A stretch of 64,000 bases of DNA. Source: Oegoconia quadripuncta. Lineage: Eukaryota; Arthropoda; Insecta; Lepidoptera; Autostichidae. Positions 25,030 through 36,639 of this stretch are shown one piece after another. A model generated the notes under the pieces. That model did no database searches and was not told the DNA's origin. It was given only the letters and a program-made list of their open reading frames with translations. The DNA lies in the NCBI GenBank assembly GCA_949316235.1, contig OX438742.1, positions 8,836,815 to 8,900,814 on the forward strand, written 5' to 3'. Each line of letters opens with the position of its first letter. Position 1 is the stretch's first letter. Made by a program: the position numbers and the translations under genes.

Positions 25030-25330
25030 ATGAGAACCTCCTCCTTTTAGAAGTCGGTTAAAAATTATTGAGCGTGTGGACATGGCATTACTCGAATGCC
25101 AATGGTGAAAAGGGCTTGACTACTCTTTCTCTATTCAGAGAAAGACTCCACCCCACCCCAGTCCGTTTAACGATCCTCATCATCATGATATCAACCAACC
25201 ACAGGACATCCAATACTGAACATAGACCTACGCCATAGATTTCCAGAGCGACCGATTGGAAGTTTCTGCATCCAGCGACTTCCTGCAACCTTCATCAGGT
25301 CGTCCGCGCACCTTGTGAGTGGACTCTATA
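25030..25330 (-). mobile_element. LINE 3'-end fragments (lepidopteran non-LTR type)
   Basis: The plus strand shows gagaacctcctccttttaga followed by agtcggttaaa, a familiar lepidopteran repeat tail. Next to it, on the minus strand, is a piece with gcgtaggtctatgttcagta and atcatgatgatgaggatcg. A related piece is at 29822-29935. These are short remnants with no intact coding frame. Confidence 0.45.
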
Positions 25331-26300
25331 CTCGACTGTAAATATTTATTACTAGTATTTAGAGGCTCATTCTCTTTCGCTCATTCATCGCACCCGTACT
25401 CTCCGACTCTTGCACCTGTTCGTTAATCCTAGTTTGTTTCTTTGTCCTTCCTTCACATGACATCAGAATAATGTGTACATGGATAGTTGAAAAGGTCGAA
25501 GAAGAGTAAGGGCTACTTTGCGGGAAAATAAAATGATAAATTCCACGCCGACGGAAGCTAGTTTTTATCCAGTTAAAAAGCCATATTAACGTGGTCCAGC
25601 GGTATACTATGACTAAAAGCTATAATATGTACAGGGTGCGCATTGCGAAGGTGTTAGAGTAGCCAGACCTAACATAAAGCCAAATTGTTCTTTTGCCGGC
25701 GAAGTCGGAAACCGTTGGAACTGGGTTTTGCTTCTTTACATTGTCTATAATTGTCTGTTTGTCAGGCTACTGAGCGAGTGGATAAGTTCTTGTGTATGTA
25801 GTTGGATGCATATCAGATAATTGAACATTTGTAAGTTTATAGATGATGTAAAAATACATCAAAAGAGCTTTCCAACGATACAGCTGGTCGCCTCTAGAAT
25901 ATGGTTCCAGGTCCTATACTTTTGAGGATACTCATTTATGCAAAACAAAATCACTTCTCACGTAAGCTATATTAACAAAATTGAAGTAGAGTCTTTGTCT
26001 AAATCAAAAATGATGCCACCCATTTAATGATCACCTCACCTAGAAACCAAGGTATGTACTCGTCAGTCTGTCATTTACTCGCTGTTATTGATAATTAAAT
26101 AACAACTATACTTTTACGTTCCGTTTCAAAACTAATTACGGACAGTAACAGGACATGCAGCACACTCTAGCCAATACTTTGCGAGCATTGTGTTTTAACT
26201 AGACCCACTTGAACTATCAGTACTGCATCAAATCTCTTGATTTGCCCGTTTTTTTATATTAATTGCATTTTGATTAAATGCTTTTTATATACTTACTTAT

Positions 26301-26473
26301 TTACCCTCTTATTCATAAAAAATTACAAACGCTTAAGAAGCCTGTTTCAGTTAAAGTATGTTTTGTCACTTCCTTTCATTACAACATTTTCTTATGAACG
26401 ACAGAGACAAAGCACATTATAACTAAAAACAGGCTTATAAAGCGTTTGTAAATTTTTATGAATAAGACGGTAA
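26301..26473. mobile_element. Foldback MITE, 173 bp, ttacc...ggtaa ends
   Basis: The left arm, from ttaccctcttattcataaaa through a cgctt...gcctgttt...agttaa stretch (26301-26357), is repeated in inverted form up to 26473, with few mismatches over about 55 bp per arm. No transposase is encoded. A TA duplication at the ends (Tc1/mariner-like) is possible but not proven. Confidence 0.75.
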
Positions 26474-27198
26474 GACTTTAGTAACTAATTAATGATATTT
26501 CACAACCTTTACGATAAAGAGTTAATTCTCTTTATCGTTTATCTTAGTGGAAAACATAAAAGTCTCTGTTGGCATTTTACTGACCTCTACCCCATATTTT
26601 GGTTTCTAAAGACATTAAAAAGGCAATTCAGATGTTTTTCTCCAGTAAAACACAACACTAACGTTTCGGCTACGTCATTCGGTGCAACCCGGCCGAATAG
26701 CGTAGACGGTTCGCTTGCAAGTTAGACACGGATAAAAGCATGCTGGCCATAGCACACGGTTAATAATATTATATAGATTGTGGGGGGAATCGCGACAAAT
26801 GCGGCGGGAGGGACGGACGCGGCGAAACCGACTGGCTGGTTGTTACGTATCGCTGCTTACAATAGGCGAACCTAAAACTCACTAATGAAGTTGTCCTACC
26901 AATGGCATAGCCAAATATAATATTCCATATATACAGGAAATGAATCTTTTCGGTTACCACATAAATTTAATGAAAGTGCTCCTTTCCATTTTATATAAGT
27001 AAGAATGAAAATAAACCCGGATCATTTCCAATAAACGTACCTAAAATGAAACTATTAGAATTTGCCCGATTTCATTGGTAATGAACTTCATTGCTATCTC
27101 TTTCTTCGCCATTTACCACCGATCGAAGAAACCCATGCGTGATTGCATTCTATTGGTCCCAATTGCGCCATGCTCGAATAAGCCCTCCCTTTAAATTA

Positions 27199-27447
27199 AT
27201 AATAAATAAATAAATATCTTTAGACATACACACAGCGCCATCGAGTTCCACAGATACCAGATGGTTTATATACTACATAAATACATTTTTTTTTTGTAAA
27301 TAAATACTTATTATAAATGAAAATATCCATAACTCGGGTACACATGTCCGTATACATCACACAAACATATGCCCCTAGCGGGATTCGAACCCGCGACCAT
27401 TTGGTATAGTGGTCAGGGTTTCTAACCACTACACCAAACAGGTCGTC
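27199..27447 (-). mobile_element. tRNA-derived SINE, family B, copy 1
   Basis: Minus-strand head: A box TGGTGTAGTGGTTAG and B box GGTTCGAATCCCGC. The body (tacacacagcg..., ctcgggtacacatgt) and an A/T-rich tail at the left recur at 32098-32379. Despite a tRNA-like head, the anticodon arm is not convincing. Confidence 0.8.
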
Positions 27448-28117
27448 AAAACTATTGGTCTCCGGTGCTCAAATACACCTTCCTAATCGTCATTATTGGT
27501 CTCCATTGCTCGAATAAGCTCTACCAATCTTTACTATTGGTTTCCATTACTCGAATAAGCTCATCCAATCATTATTATAGCCTTGAATTTGACAAGCGGC
27601 TATAAAGTTCATTATCATTGAAATTAGACGAGCGCAGGTAAGGTTGTGGTCAAGCGCATCTCCAATCCAACATTTAAAAAAGTGGATTGTAGTCACAAAA
27701 AAAGCACCAATTTAGGCAACTTACACACTGACAGAGCGTAAAAGACTCGACATTATAATTCTCTATTTCGGTGAACAATTTTCATCCGTACGCAAGAAAA
27801 GAAAGAAAGAAGCTCTGGAAAACTACTGAACATGACAACATAACTGGATCAATATTGAAAACCTGCCAAAAGATTTCGGTACAGCATAAATGGCCGAGGT
27901 TGATTCAAGCGATATTTTCCGGTGAACGTTACGAGCTTACGTTTTAGCAACAAAACAAAATCACGAAGCTCGAAACTGATGAACTATGAAATACAACAAC
28001 ATAATTGCATTAATAATTGGTGTGTGTCAACTTTTCACACTGGATCGAGAAGCGATACACAAAACCAGCCAGCGGCGAACGCGCGCGTCGCCAATACGCC
28101 AACGCATACACAATTAC

Positions 28118-28216
28118 CTATTTTGCGGCTGAGTTGGTCAATTTGCTCACGACCCTCGTCAGGGCACGATTCTCGGCCTTCAACCTTTCGTTCTCCGCTT
28201 TTAACTTTTGCAATTG
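28118..28216 (-). CDS. Mbs: MYPT alternative terminal exon A (leucine zipper)
   Basis: The acceptor is CGTTTTGTAG, phase 0. The exon encodes 32 residues and then TAG (complement of 28118-28120). It carries the same zipper heptads as exon 21680-21766: over the 22-residue core the two agree at 16 positions by my count. It ends with an extra Asn-Ser-Ala-Ala-Lys tail instead of stopping after Ser-Lys. It lies only 141 bp downstream of the shared exon 28358-28441. A transcript using it would end here and skip exon B. Confidence 0.87.
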   Translation of the reverse strand, partial: QLQKLKAENERLKAENRALTRVVSKLTNSAAK

Positions 28217-28357
28217 CTACAAAACGAACATCAGTATTACAACTAGGCAATTTGAGACGCGCTCCAATCGAGTCCACAGCAAACTACCCGTTACAAATCA
28301 TGTGGTTGTGTAAAAAGGTGTTGGTATGTCAATATATTATGATGGTTGGATTGATAC

Positions 28358-28441
28358 CTTTAATTCTTCCTCCATCTCTGATAGTTTCCGCTCCATGGCT
28401 CTCTTTTCTCGTTTCTCGATTTCAGATAACGAATTCTGGTT
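28358..28441 (-). CDS. Mbs: MYPT coiled-coil exon preceding the zipper
   Basis: An 84 bp phase 0-0 exon with acceptor GTTCCAG and donor GTATCA. It encodes a 28-residue basic/acidic coiled coil of the form S-L-x-E-I-E-K-R-E-K-R-A-M-E-R-K-L-S-E-M-E-E-E-L-K. This matches the conserved MYPT1 segment immediately before the C-terminal zipper. It is common to all proposed isoforms. Confidence 0.92.
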
Positions 28442-31341
28442 CTGGAACGAGATACAAACAATGTTCTTTAAGAAATTAATTATATATGTAAATAAAATAG
28501 TTTAGAAGACAGGAAGGAACACATAGTTTAAAAAAATTACGTTGTCTCTCGTAAAATGAATGGAATAGAAGACTTTAGGCTTTCGTATTAATAAACCTCC
28601 AATAAATAAAATTTAATTTATATTCGCATAGGCTTACGCGCTCCATTAAAAATTCACATTCGCTTAACTAAAATCAATACATACAATCGCATGCACACAG
28701 CCAAGCAACCAGTATGTCAACCATGAGTTCAAGCAGACGATTTACGTCATCGAAATCTAACGGTGATGCTGCTCGTTGCCCATGCAAATGACAGTGATAG
28801 AACCATGATTTACTATAATGAGAGTGGTTTGCGTGAACTCATAGTAACCCCACAGGATTTGAAATTGCGTTTATAATTACGTACACTAACTTTTCATTTT
28901 TTTTATTTCATGAATTATTTTCAGGTCATCGCTTAACGAGAAATGGTTTCTTGACTTACAAAACTTAATCTATACAATATAATACTTCAGGCGATATTCA
29001 GTCTAATTATACAATATAATATAATTGTAATCCAAACAAAAGAGAAACCCTTGAGTTTCTTGCTCGTTCTTCTCTGGGGAATCAGCTTTGTGAATGAGCA
29101 ATAATGTCAAAAACTTTAATAATAAGATGAAACATGTGACGTTTGTGATAATTTTTATGCTACAAAATAAATATTTTTTTATTTGATTTGATTTAATCCA
29201 AATACGAGTAAATTAACAGAATCGTTGACATATACCCGATGAGTTTTTTAACCGTAAGTGAAATAGAAGTTATTTAGTTTAATTTTTTTAATTAATAGGT
29301 AAAACTCATCCAGTATAAGTTAATTTAAATTGAAGGTTGCACAATTAAATCTAAAAGTATACCATCACGTACCCTAGCGCAATAGATACTTAATTATGTC
29401 GTGCAAGGCAAAATAAGCCATGGATAGTGTTGCCAGAACGTGAAATGTTGATACGCATGGCTTGTTTACCTCGGACAAAATAATTATTGCAATAGATTTA
29501 GCGCTCTAGCGGTATACTTTTAACTGCAGGTCAATCTCCGTCACTCTCAGCCACCATATGACATAAAGCTTTGTGGCTCTCACAATGCGGTAACACTTAA
29601 ATAATATTTTGCTATAATTGGTGTTCTACACAGCTTGATTATAATTGTCAGATATTATAGTAACGTATTTCTTTTCTTGCTGCATGTGTACCTTTGACGA
29701 CCTTATTAACGCCACAGAGAGAGCTGTTACAGTGACTAAGTCTTGGTCCAATAAAACTTGAAACTTGCCTCGACTCGAAAAGAATAAGATCTTTCGTAAT
29801 TTGTATTATTTTAAATTCATCATCACTCAAAACAGCCACAGAACGTCAACTGCTGAATATAGGCCTCACCTATAGATTTTCAGAGGGACCGGTTGGAGGT
29901 AGCATGCGTCCAGCGATATTCCGCGATAATAAAGTTAAATATCATTTCAATTTCTAATAATGAATTTATTTCATTGAAGCCAATTATCGCAAGACGCAAA
30001 AAGCTTATTAAAAAGGACTTTACCGACCTGCAGTATCGCGGCAGCTAACATGTGACATCACACAAAATGTACTAGGAATCATTCGCCTACCTCACTATCA
30101 TCGCATTGACTGATTGTTAAGTGGAGTTATTGAGATATAGAGTGTAGGAATATAATAAAAATCTTATCATGCCAATGTAGGAGAGCCATAAAAGCTGGTA
30201 AATAAACACCAACGCAATTATTTTGGTCGTACATTCGTCACTGTGAAGGTCGCATCCGTCGCCAATCTCGGCATGTGACATGGCAGCGTAAATTATGCCC
30301 ACACGTGGGCGATAGGATTTGTCAAACGTTTAAAATAAGGTAAATCCAGGCGGCCGTGAGGTGGAGTCATTAGCGACAAGTACGTAATACTCACGTGAGA
30401 GTCTAGGTCACGGCAATGTACCTGAATTTTGCACTTGGCTCAACAAAACGAAGAAATTATCTATCATCTTCATGCAACTTTTACAATTAAAGAATAATGG
30501 ACAGAATTAAGTCACGCCTTGCCCCAAGTGTAGTGTAATAATTCATTACAGAATTATTTCTTTTGCAGTACACTGGCAGAGTGGTCACTGCACTGTCCAT
30601 CAAGACTCAAAATCACCAGATTCACAGAAGCTACTAGGAAGTAATACCATGGTACACCCAAAGCCCGACCCCGGCTTATCTTATATTTATATTTGTGTAT
30701 GCTAGAGTAAAAATTATTATATTAACCATACTGATGTTGCAAATAATTATATCCTATTTCAGCACAGCAAAAGCAAACAGACAAAAAGCCATAATATCGC
30801 TAGGCAGAGTCCACAGAACAAGCTCGAAGTCGTGTCTGTGAAATAACAGTGACAGAAAGATTTATCGTTTGGTACTAGAATAACTCATTCACGCACCAAC
30901 AATCAGAAGAAAAACGTATAAAAACACACTACGGAGCCGAACGGCTGACGAGATGAGTTTTCTTAAGGCGACACGAATACATTTTTCACTAAGAGCGTTT
31001 ATCCCGCACGGTGTGGCATACAAACTTACATGTCCAAATTTTTCGAAATTTTCGAAAAAAGTATCGAAACTGAATTAGAGTCATTTTGAGATTACCATAG
31101 TCACAGAAAAAAATGCAATAATTGCTTTTAAATTCGATATTTTGGAAATGTTTTCTATTAACTTTTTAGGTGTATAAATCCTGTTTATCTATAAAGTTTC
31201 ATTAGAATCAGTTTGTTCGTTTCAGAAAATTTGGACTTGAAAATGGATAATGTTGTGAGTGAGTTTCTATACAAAAACAAAACCCAAAAGTGGCGGGCCT
31301 AGTCGTAGGTAGCTGGTGATGAGAACCCAGCTGACACTTAC
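28442..31341. other. MYPT intron
   Basis: AT-rich intron without an exon. It holds a LINE 3'-end remnant at about 29822-29935 (tgctgaatataggcctcacc... gcgtccagcga), similar to the fragment near 25.2 kb. Confidence 0.5.
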
Positions 31342-31497
31342 CACTTGCGTGAGCCTGGTGATGGTTGCGCGCGCGTCCCTCAGCTGCTGCTCGGAAGTGG
31401 ATAGCAAGGCGCGCAGGCGGCGGACCTCGCTCGCGGACGCCTCGTACAGCGCCTTGTAGTCGCGGTCTTCACCCTCTTCCGTGCGCTCGTTGCCAGA
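31342..31497 (-). CDS. Mbs: MYPT coiled-coil exon (DYKALYE)
   Basis: A 156 bp phase 0-0 exon with acceptor GTTTCCAG and donor GTAAGT. It encodes an acidic start (ERTEEGEDRD), then YKALYE and a heptad-rich stretch with regularly spaced Leu. This corresponds to the FKKLYEQ...LKAQL region of vertebrate MYPT1, after the second ROCK site. In the long isoform it follows exon 47749-47808, and in the short isoform exon 33220-33744; both leave phase 0. Confidence 0.9.
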
Positions 31498-33219
31498 CTG
31501 GAAACCATAGATGAGACTGGTCAAAACAGGTCTACGATTACAGCAATGACAACCAAACCATGTCTTCTTGTGGGTGTCATAAATAAATACTATGTATACT
31601 AACAAATAAATGTACATTAACGTTTATGTAAACATCAATAAGACACATACGTATGTTCACACAAACATTTACAGCTAATGATATTCGAACCCATAAAGTA
31701 ACCAAACACTAGATCAATAATACACTGTCATAAAAGGAGACTAAGGGATTCTTAGGCAGAATAGAATCAAGCCGTCCCCTCTCGTGGGTAACGTAAAAAG
31801 TGACTAAACGATCGTCAGAAAAACAGTATAAAATACAGCGTCATTGATGTGGAGCTCCCAAACAATCTGCGATCGCACGCCCGCTTGCTCAGCGTGGCGA
31901 TTAGTGCAATGGAAATCGCGCCTTGTGAGACACTTTTCTTCTATGGTCGACTTTAATAGCCTGGCTAACTAAAATGAAGAGATTTATAGCTATCAACATA
32001 TAAGCTGCAGGATATTCAATACTGATAGGCTGGTACAGCATAGGCTTCGGCCATAAATCAATAGATTTATTGGCATAATTAATAAATTATAACCCATTAA
32101 AATAAATAAATAAAAAATAAAATATCTTTGCACATACACACAGCGTCATTTAGGTCCATTGTAAGCATCTATGCTTGTGTTATGGATACCAGATGGTTGA
32201 TATACTACACAAATACATTTTTATTTTGTAAATAAATACATGTATAAACGGAAAACATCCATAACTCGGGAACACATGTCTGTATTCATTATACAAACAT
32301 ATGTCCCTAGCGGGATTCGAACCCGCGACCTCTCGGTAAAGCAGTCAGAGCTTCCAACCACTACACCAACCAGGTTGTCATTAGCTCACACGTCAAAGGC
32401 TTAACAAACATGGCTAATACTTTGAATGGAAACAAGCTACGATAAGTTCAGTCAGTTCCTAAACGTCTCTAATCTGGTAATGTTGTTTGGCAATCGCAGA
32501 TTATTAGTGACTCCTTATATTACACAGACTTTTAGAGGAAACAGATGACTATGATAAACTGGAAAAGCGTTTTACTACTATTTCACCTAATGGTTAGATA
32601 CGATGTGGAGAAAATTCGTAAAACTAAATGACAACAAGGAATGCTACATTCCATATGTACACGATTAAGCACTACTTAATTGTAACTGAATAATTTGTAA
32701 ACTGTAAGACACGAGTTACCTGAAACAAATTGTGCAATCGGATTTCTGACGCATTAATTACTTTCAAGATTATTGTAAACTTTTGATAATATGGCATTTT
32801 TATGTATGATTTAGACACAATTTGGCCATAATCAGTCCGGAAGGTGCTAACGATATGTTTTATTATATATAACTACCTATTATTATTCGTTCCATATTGG
32901 TTTAAAACAATTTTAAAACTTTGACAAATTTTTATTTTTTCACGTTTGTCGACTAGTGGCATCATCTGCCAGACAGGACGTTTTCTCAGTGATAGGTTCA
33001 AACGGAACTCCGAGTATGGTCGTCTAAAATCAAGATTTTCTTACTTATAGGGCACTATGCAAGTTTTATGACTCATTTGCCAAGGAAAGAATTTCCTGTT
33101 ATAATCTGAGTCGCGAACTAAATCTAAAATGTAAATTACTCAAAAGTACTTAGGGATAGTTTGAGTCACGGTTCTTATAATGCGATTAATGTCCACGAGA
33201 CACAAAAATAAAAACATAC
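31498..33219. other. MYPT intron
   Basis: No exon seen apart from the SINE listed at 32098-32379. Confidence 0.5.
32098..32379 (-). mobile_element. tRNA-derived SINE, family B, copy 2
   Basis: Same head and body as 27199-27447 (cccgcgacct and ccctagcgggattcgaaccc on the plus strand), with a longer middle that includes atctatgcttgtgttatgga. A/T-rich tail at the left. Confidence 0.8.
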
Positions 33220-33744
33220 ACAATATCCATCTGACGCGAGCGAATTGAGGCTGAGCGAGCGCGAACTCAGCGCTCCAACGTCATCGAGCGCCGTGAGCGA
33301 CCGCGACTTTTCCTTGTTCAAGTTCTTCGCCCGGTTCTTCCTTTCGGGTCTCACGGGAGGAGCCTCTGGTTCGGCCGGTGCCTCTTGCACCTTCGCCGGG
33401 GGCACCGGCTTCGGCTTAAAGTTCTTTTGGCTCGCCAACAACTTCTTGTCCAACTTTTTCAACACTGGCGTCATAAGATTCAACGATCCCAATGTCGCAC
33501 CACTGAGATACACACCCCCGTATCCCGAACTCGTCCCCCCGTATATACCGAGACTCGACCGCCCGAAGCCTGCACTGTAGGGATTGTAATTCCTGTACGT
33601 ACTAGGACTGTAGGAGTTAGAGTAATTGTTCGAATAGGGGTTGTATTGACTGCTGAGCATCGAGCTGAGCATGCTCGGCGAGGAGCCATAGTGCGTGGTG
33701 AGGCTCCGCGGTCGCGATGTATACCTGTCCTGTTTCCGGCTCAT
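33220..33744 (-). CDS. Mbs: Alternative first coding exon of a short MYPT isoform
   Basis: The frame begins at ATG (complement of 33742-33744). An in-frame TGA lies five codons upstream and there is no good splice acceptor between, so this looks like a true start and not an internal exon. It encodes 175 residues: an Arg/Ser start, a Tyr/Ser/Asn/Gly-rich low-complexity stretch (about 20-85), a basic Lys/Pro segment (about 88-120), a Pro/Glu run, a basic KNRAKN block, and Ser/Leu repeats. The donor GTATGT leaves phase 0, as exon 31342-31497 requires. The spliced product would be about 283 or 287 residues, depending on the zipper exon. I do not recognise the N-terminal part, and a separate nested gene is the main alternative. 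Confidence 0.72.
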
Positions 33745-33960
33745 TTCGCTTACATCTCAGTTCGCGGACACGAGCGAGCGGCGCGCAACAACAAAACACA
33801 CTGAATGTTTCCGAAGCTTTTAATTCTGTTGGGAAAATATTGTCGACGCCCACACTTGACACCGGTCGGTCTCGAGTGGCAGTAGTGACGCAGTGTGCGG
33901 TCAGACAACGCAGCATACACAATAGCACGTGAGAGCATCACCTGTGAATATATCTAGAAG
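33745..33960 (-). promoter_or_regulatory. Probable internal promoter / 5' UTR of the short MYPT isoform
   Basis: The region upstream of the ATG at 33744 is clearly richer in G+C than the surrounding intron (for example the stretch around ccggtcggtctcgagtggca) and has several overlapping open frames with no conserved protein. This contrast and the start codon behind an in-frame stop suggest a first exon with its promoter. No specific core-promoter motif was assigned. Confidence 0.45.
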
Positions 33961-35261
33961 TTCGAAGGAGTCAAGTAGACTAAGCAGAACATTTCAATCA
34001 AAATACTCCTTTTATAGGAATATGGTGAGTCGATGGCAAATTCATCAAAAATTTGAGGACCAGAACGAGGTCACGTAACTTCCTTTAAGTTCATAGACAC
34101 TCGTATTAAAAACCCCAATTGTCACTCCAACACAGGTGACTAGATTTCAAACACCACATCTGCTCACGCTTACCGTCGTAAATATTAAAAATCAGTTACG
34201 GTTGCTTTAACGAGCACATCTGAAAGTTTGTAGCCGTCCTTGCTTGGGTCAGTCAAACTAAGTTACAAATAGAGTTTACGCACAACCTATTATTAACGTC
34301 GACGCCTCATCGATCAGTTAACGGTTTCCTTCGGAATTGGCAACATCGAAGGCCGGTGTAATGCGTGAGCCCGCCACACCGAACCAGGTATCACGCACCG
34401 CGCTAAAAATACCCCTCGGATATAACCGACGTCGTATAATTTTATTGTACCTAAAATAAATACACTGTCATGAATGCTGGATATGGTACAATTCAGATCA
34501 TTTCGTAGTCATTGAGACTATGAGGGTTATTCCGTTAACGTAGTCGTTTTTGGCAGGAATCTCGAACCATATGGGATCAGAGAAGCCGATCTGTTAGATA
34601 TTAGTCACATGTATAGTAATGGCTTTATTTATACCAGTTACAAGAATAGTACCAGTCTTAACTGCTGTCTAGAAGACGCTAGATAACGCTGATTAGAAGA
34701 AAAAAGTTAGAGAGCCGTCGGATACACTCTAGCTACAATAGCCGTTGCAAAGACCCTGCAGTCAATGACTTGTGTCACTCTGGAAGGTCGACCGGCTAAA
34801 AGATCTTATCGTCGAGTCTACCTATTAGCCAACTGGCACCATTCACGTAAAAAAGAACAAATGTATAAATACAACATTTGTCTAAATATACGTATGTAAT
34901 ATTTACAAAATTATTTCTTTCTTAAGGATGAAGGAACAATCGAGGTAAAAGGTTATTACTGTGCGTTCTTTTGGGTCTAGATGGAGATATCTGGCTCCAA
35001 AACTGCTTAAACCGCAAGTCTACAACAGGGAGACCTAGTTTGAGTCGGTTGGGGGCACGACTCACACGTCAAAGAAGATCATCACTATGGTGAAGGACAT
35101 GTTTCCAATTGATTTCATGGTATAGTATCATCTCATGGCCCATGGAGCCAAGGTCTGAGTGGTAAACATTTATTTACGGCACGCTTTACAAGTTGACTCT
35201 ACTCCGAAGATCCGACAAGTTTGCCACAATTGAAACTATATACTCCCCAAATATTTGAGTT

Positions 35262-35352
35262 TCCGGGTCAGTACGCTTCCACCTTCGGCCTCATCTTCAC
35301 TTAACATCAGGTGTCATTGAGGTCAAGTGCTAACCGGTTGTGCATAAAAAAA
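35262..35352 (+). mobile_element. Fragment of SINE family A (tail end)
   Basis: It is the reverse complement of the left end of the copy at 9690-10022: cttccaccttcggcctcatc, then ttaacatcaggtgt, caagtgctaaccggtt, then an A run. The tRNA head is missing. Confidence 0.65.
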
Positions 35353-35483
35353 ACTAAATAATGGGAATCAGTTTCGAAGAGCAACACTCAAGAGTTTTCC
35401 AAACAGGCCAGATTCTATCTTCATTGCCAACTAATTAATTTAGATGATTTGATTTTTAAATGGTTTAATTAAGAATATATATA

Positions 35484-35750
35484 TACAGGGTGAATTTGAA
35501 TTCGTGTAATTCCAATTAACTGGTGACGCCCGTTGCTCTTGATTACAAACAACTTTCACCAAGGAACCATAGTCGAAATACATCGAAAATTTCGATTACC
35601 TGTACAAAGTAAACCATTCTGAAACCACGTTTAGTATGGAAGTCCAACAATTTTCGACTGAATTCGGCTATAGTTCCTAGTGGAAAGTTGTTCGTAATCA
35701 CGAGTGGTAAAGAGGAAACTAGAATTACGCGAATTAAATTTCACCCTGTA
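35484..35750. mobile_element. Foldback MITE, 267 bp, tacagggtga ends
   Basis: Terminal inverted repeats tacagggtgaatt... and ...aattt-caccctgta extend, with mismatches, through most of the element, which makes it a long imperfect hairpin. It sits in an AT dinucleotide run, so a TA or TATA target duplication is likely. A diverged relative lies at 10117-10378. Confidence 0.8.
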
Positions 35751-36639
35751 TATATATTATGAAACGAAATGAGAATGATGAATTTATTTATATTATTTAG
35801 TGTGAAACGTGGACTCTCTCTATTTAATAGTGTTTTTTTAGTTGTATGACTATGTGAAATAAAATCACACAACCTACATCTTTTATATCGATTGCTTTGG
35901 TCGACCTACTCTAGTAACTTAACAATTTTGTAATACGATGTAAAGACTATAGTCGACAGTTTTGTATTTCTTTTCAGCTGAAGACTGTGTGTAGGTTGTT
36001 GATGATATCAATCATGATCGCTTATACTTTTTAAATTATCAACAAAATTGTTTAGTCAATGAAGCATGCTTGCATTTTGTGTTTATTGCATCTTAGTGTT
36101 TAGCTAAGCTAGACCCACATGGCACGAGTATTGCGCTACTAAACATATAAGTATTGTAAAACGTGCGCGTGCGTAGAATAACTCAGTTAACGCAAGATGC
36201 GCTAAATCACAGAGCGTTGGCTTTTTGTTTTTGAGGGCTAAAAATACATTCTATTTTCAAGTTTACGCGACTCGGTTCAGATGTGGATGACCCAAATAGT
36301 GACTGAAAGTGGAGTTGTCTGAAGTGAAACGCGCTGGAGAAACAACTGTAATAAATAAATAGTTCAGTAGCTAATCTTGACGGAAGAATGTTGCGACATA
36401 TGCCACTGTTAAAAATGTGTGGAAACTGGAGTTTTATTATTGTGTTTGTCAAAGGCGCGAGTCAAAACACACCGGAAAAATATACAGAAGTCTACAAACT
36501 CGTGTTAAAGTAACGGAATGATTACTGCGATCACTACGAAATCGTGTCGAATGTACCCACTTTTACTTCCGTACTCATTTTAAATATGTATAGACCTCGA
36601 TTTACTGTTCAAAGTGAAGCTTATGTCATCATCATCTTC

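Larger units (their letters stand above)
21767..28117. other. Intron between the two alternative MYPT terminal exons
   Basis: A 6.35 kb AT-rich stretch carrying SINEs, a MITE, LINE 3'-end fragments and a short tandem repeat, listed separately. The part nearest exon 28118 may be 3' UTR of the isoform ending there. No further exon was seen. Confidence 0.5.

Noticed and set aside
27360..27447. tRNA-like sequence on the minus strand
   Set aside because: A second copy with the same non-tRNA body at 32.1-32.4 kb identifies it as a SINE.
27922..28479. 185-codon plus-strand open frame
   Set aside because: It overlaps two minus-strand MYPT exons whose sequences match the family and have correct splice sites.
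33385..33804. Plus-strand open frames over the alternative first exon
   Set aside because: Shadows caused by biased composition of the minus-strand exon 33220-33744 and its upstream region.
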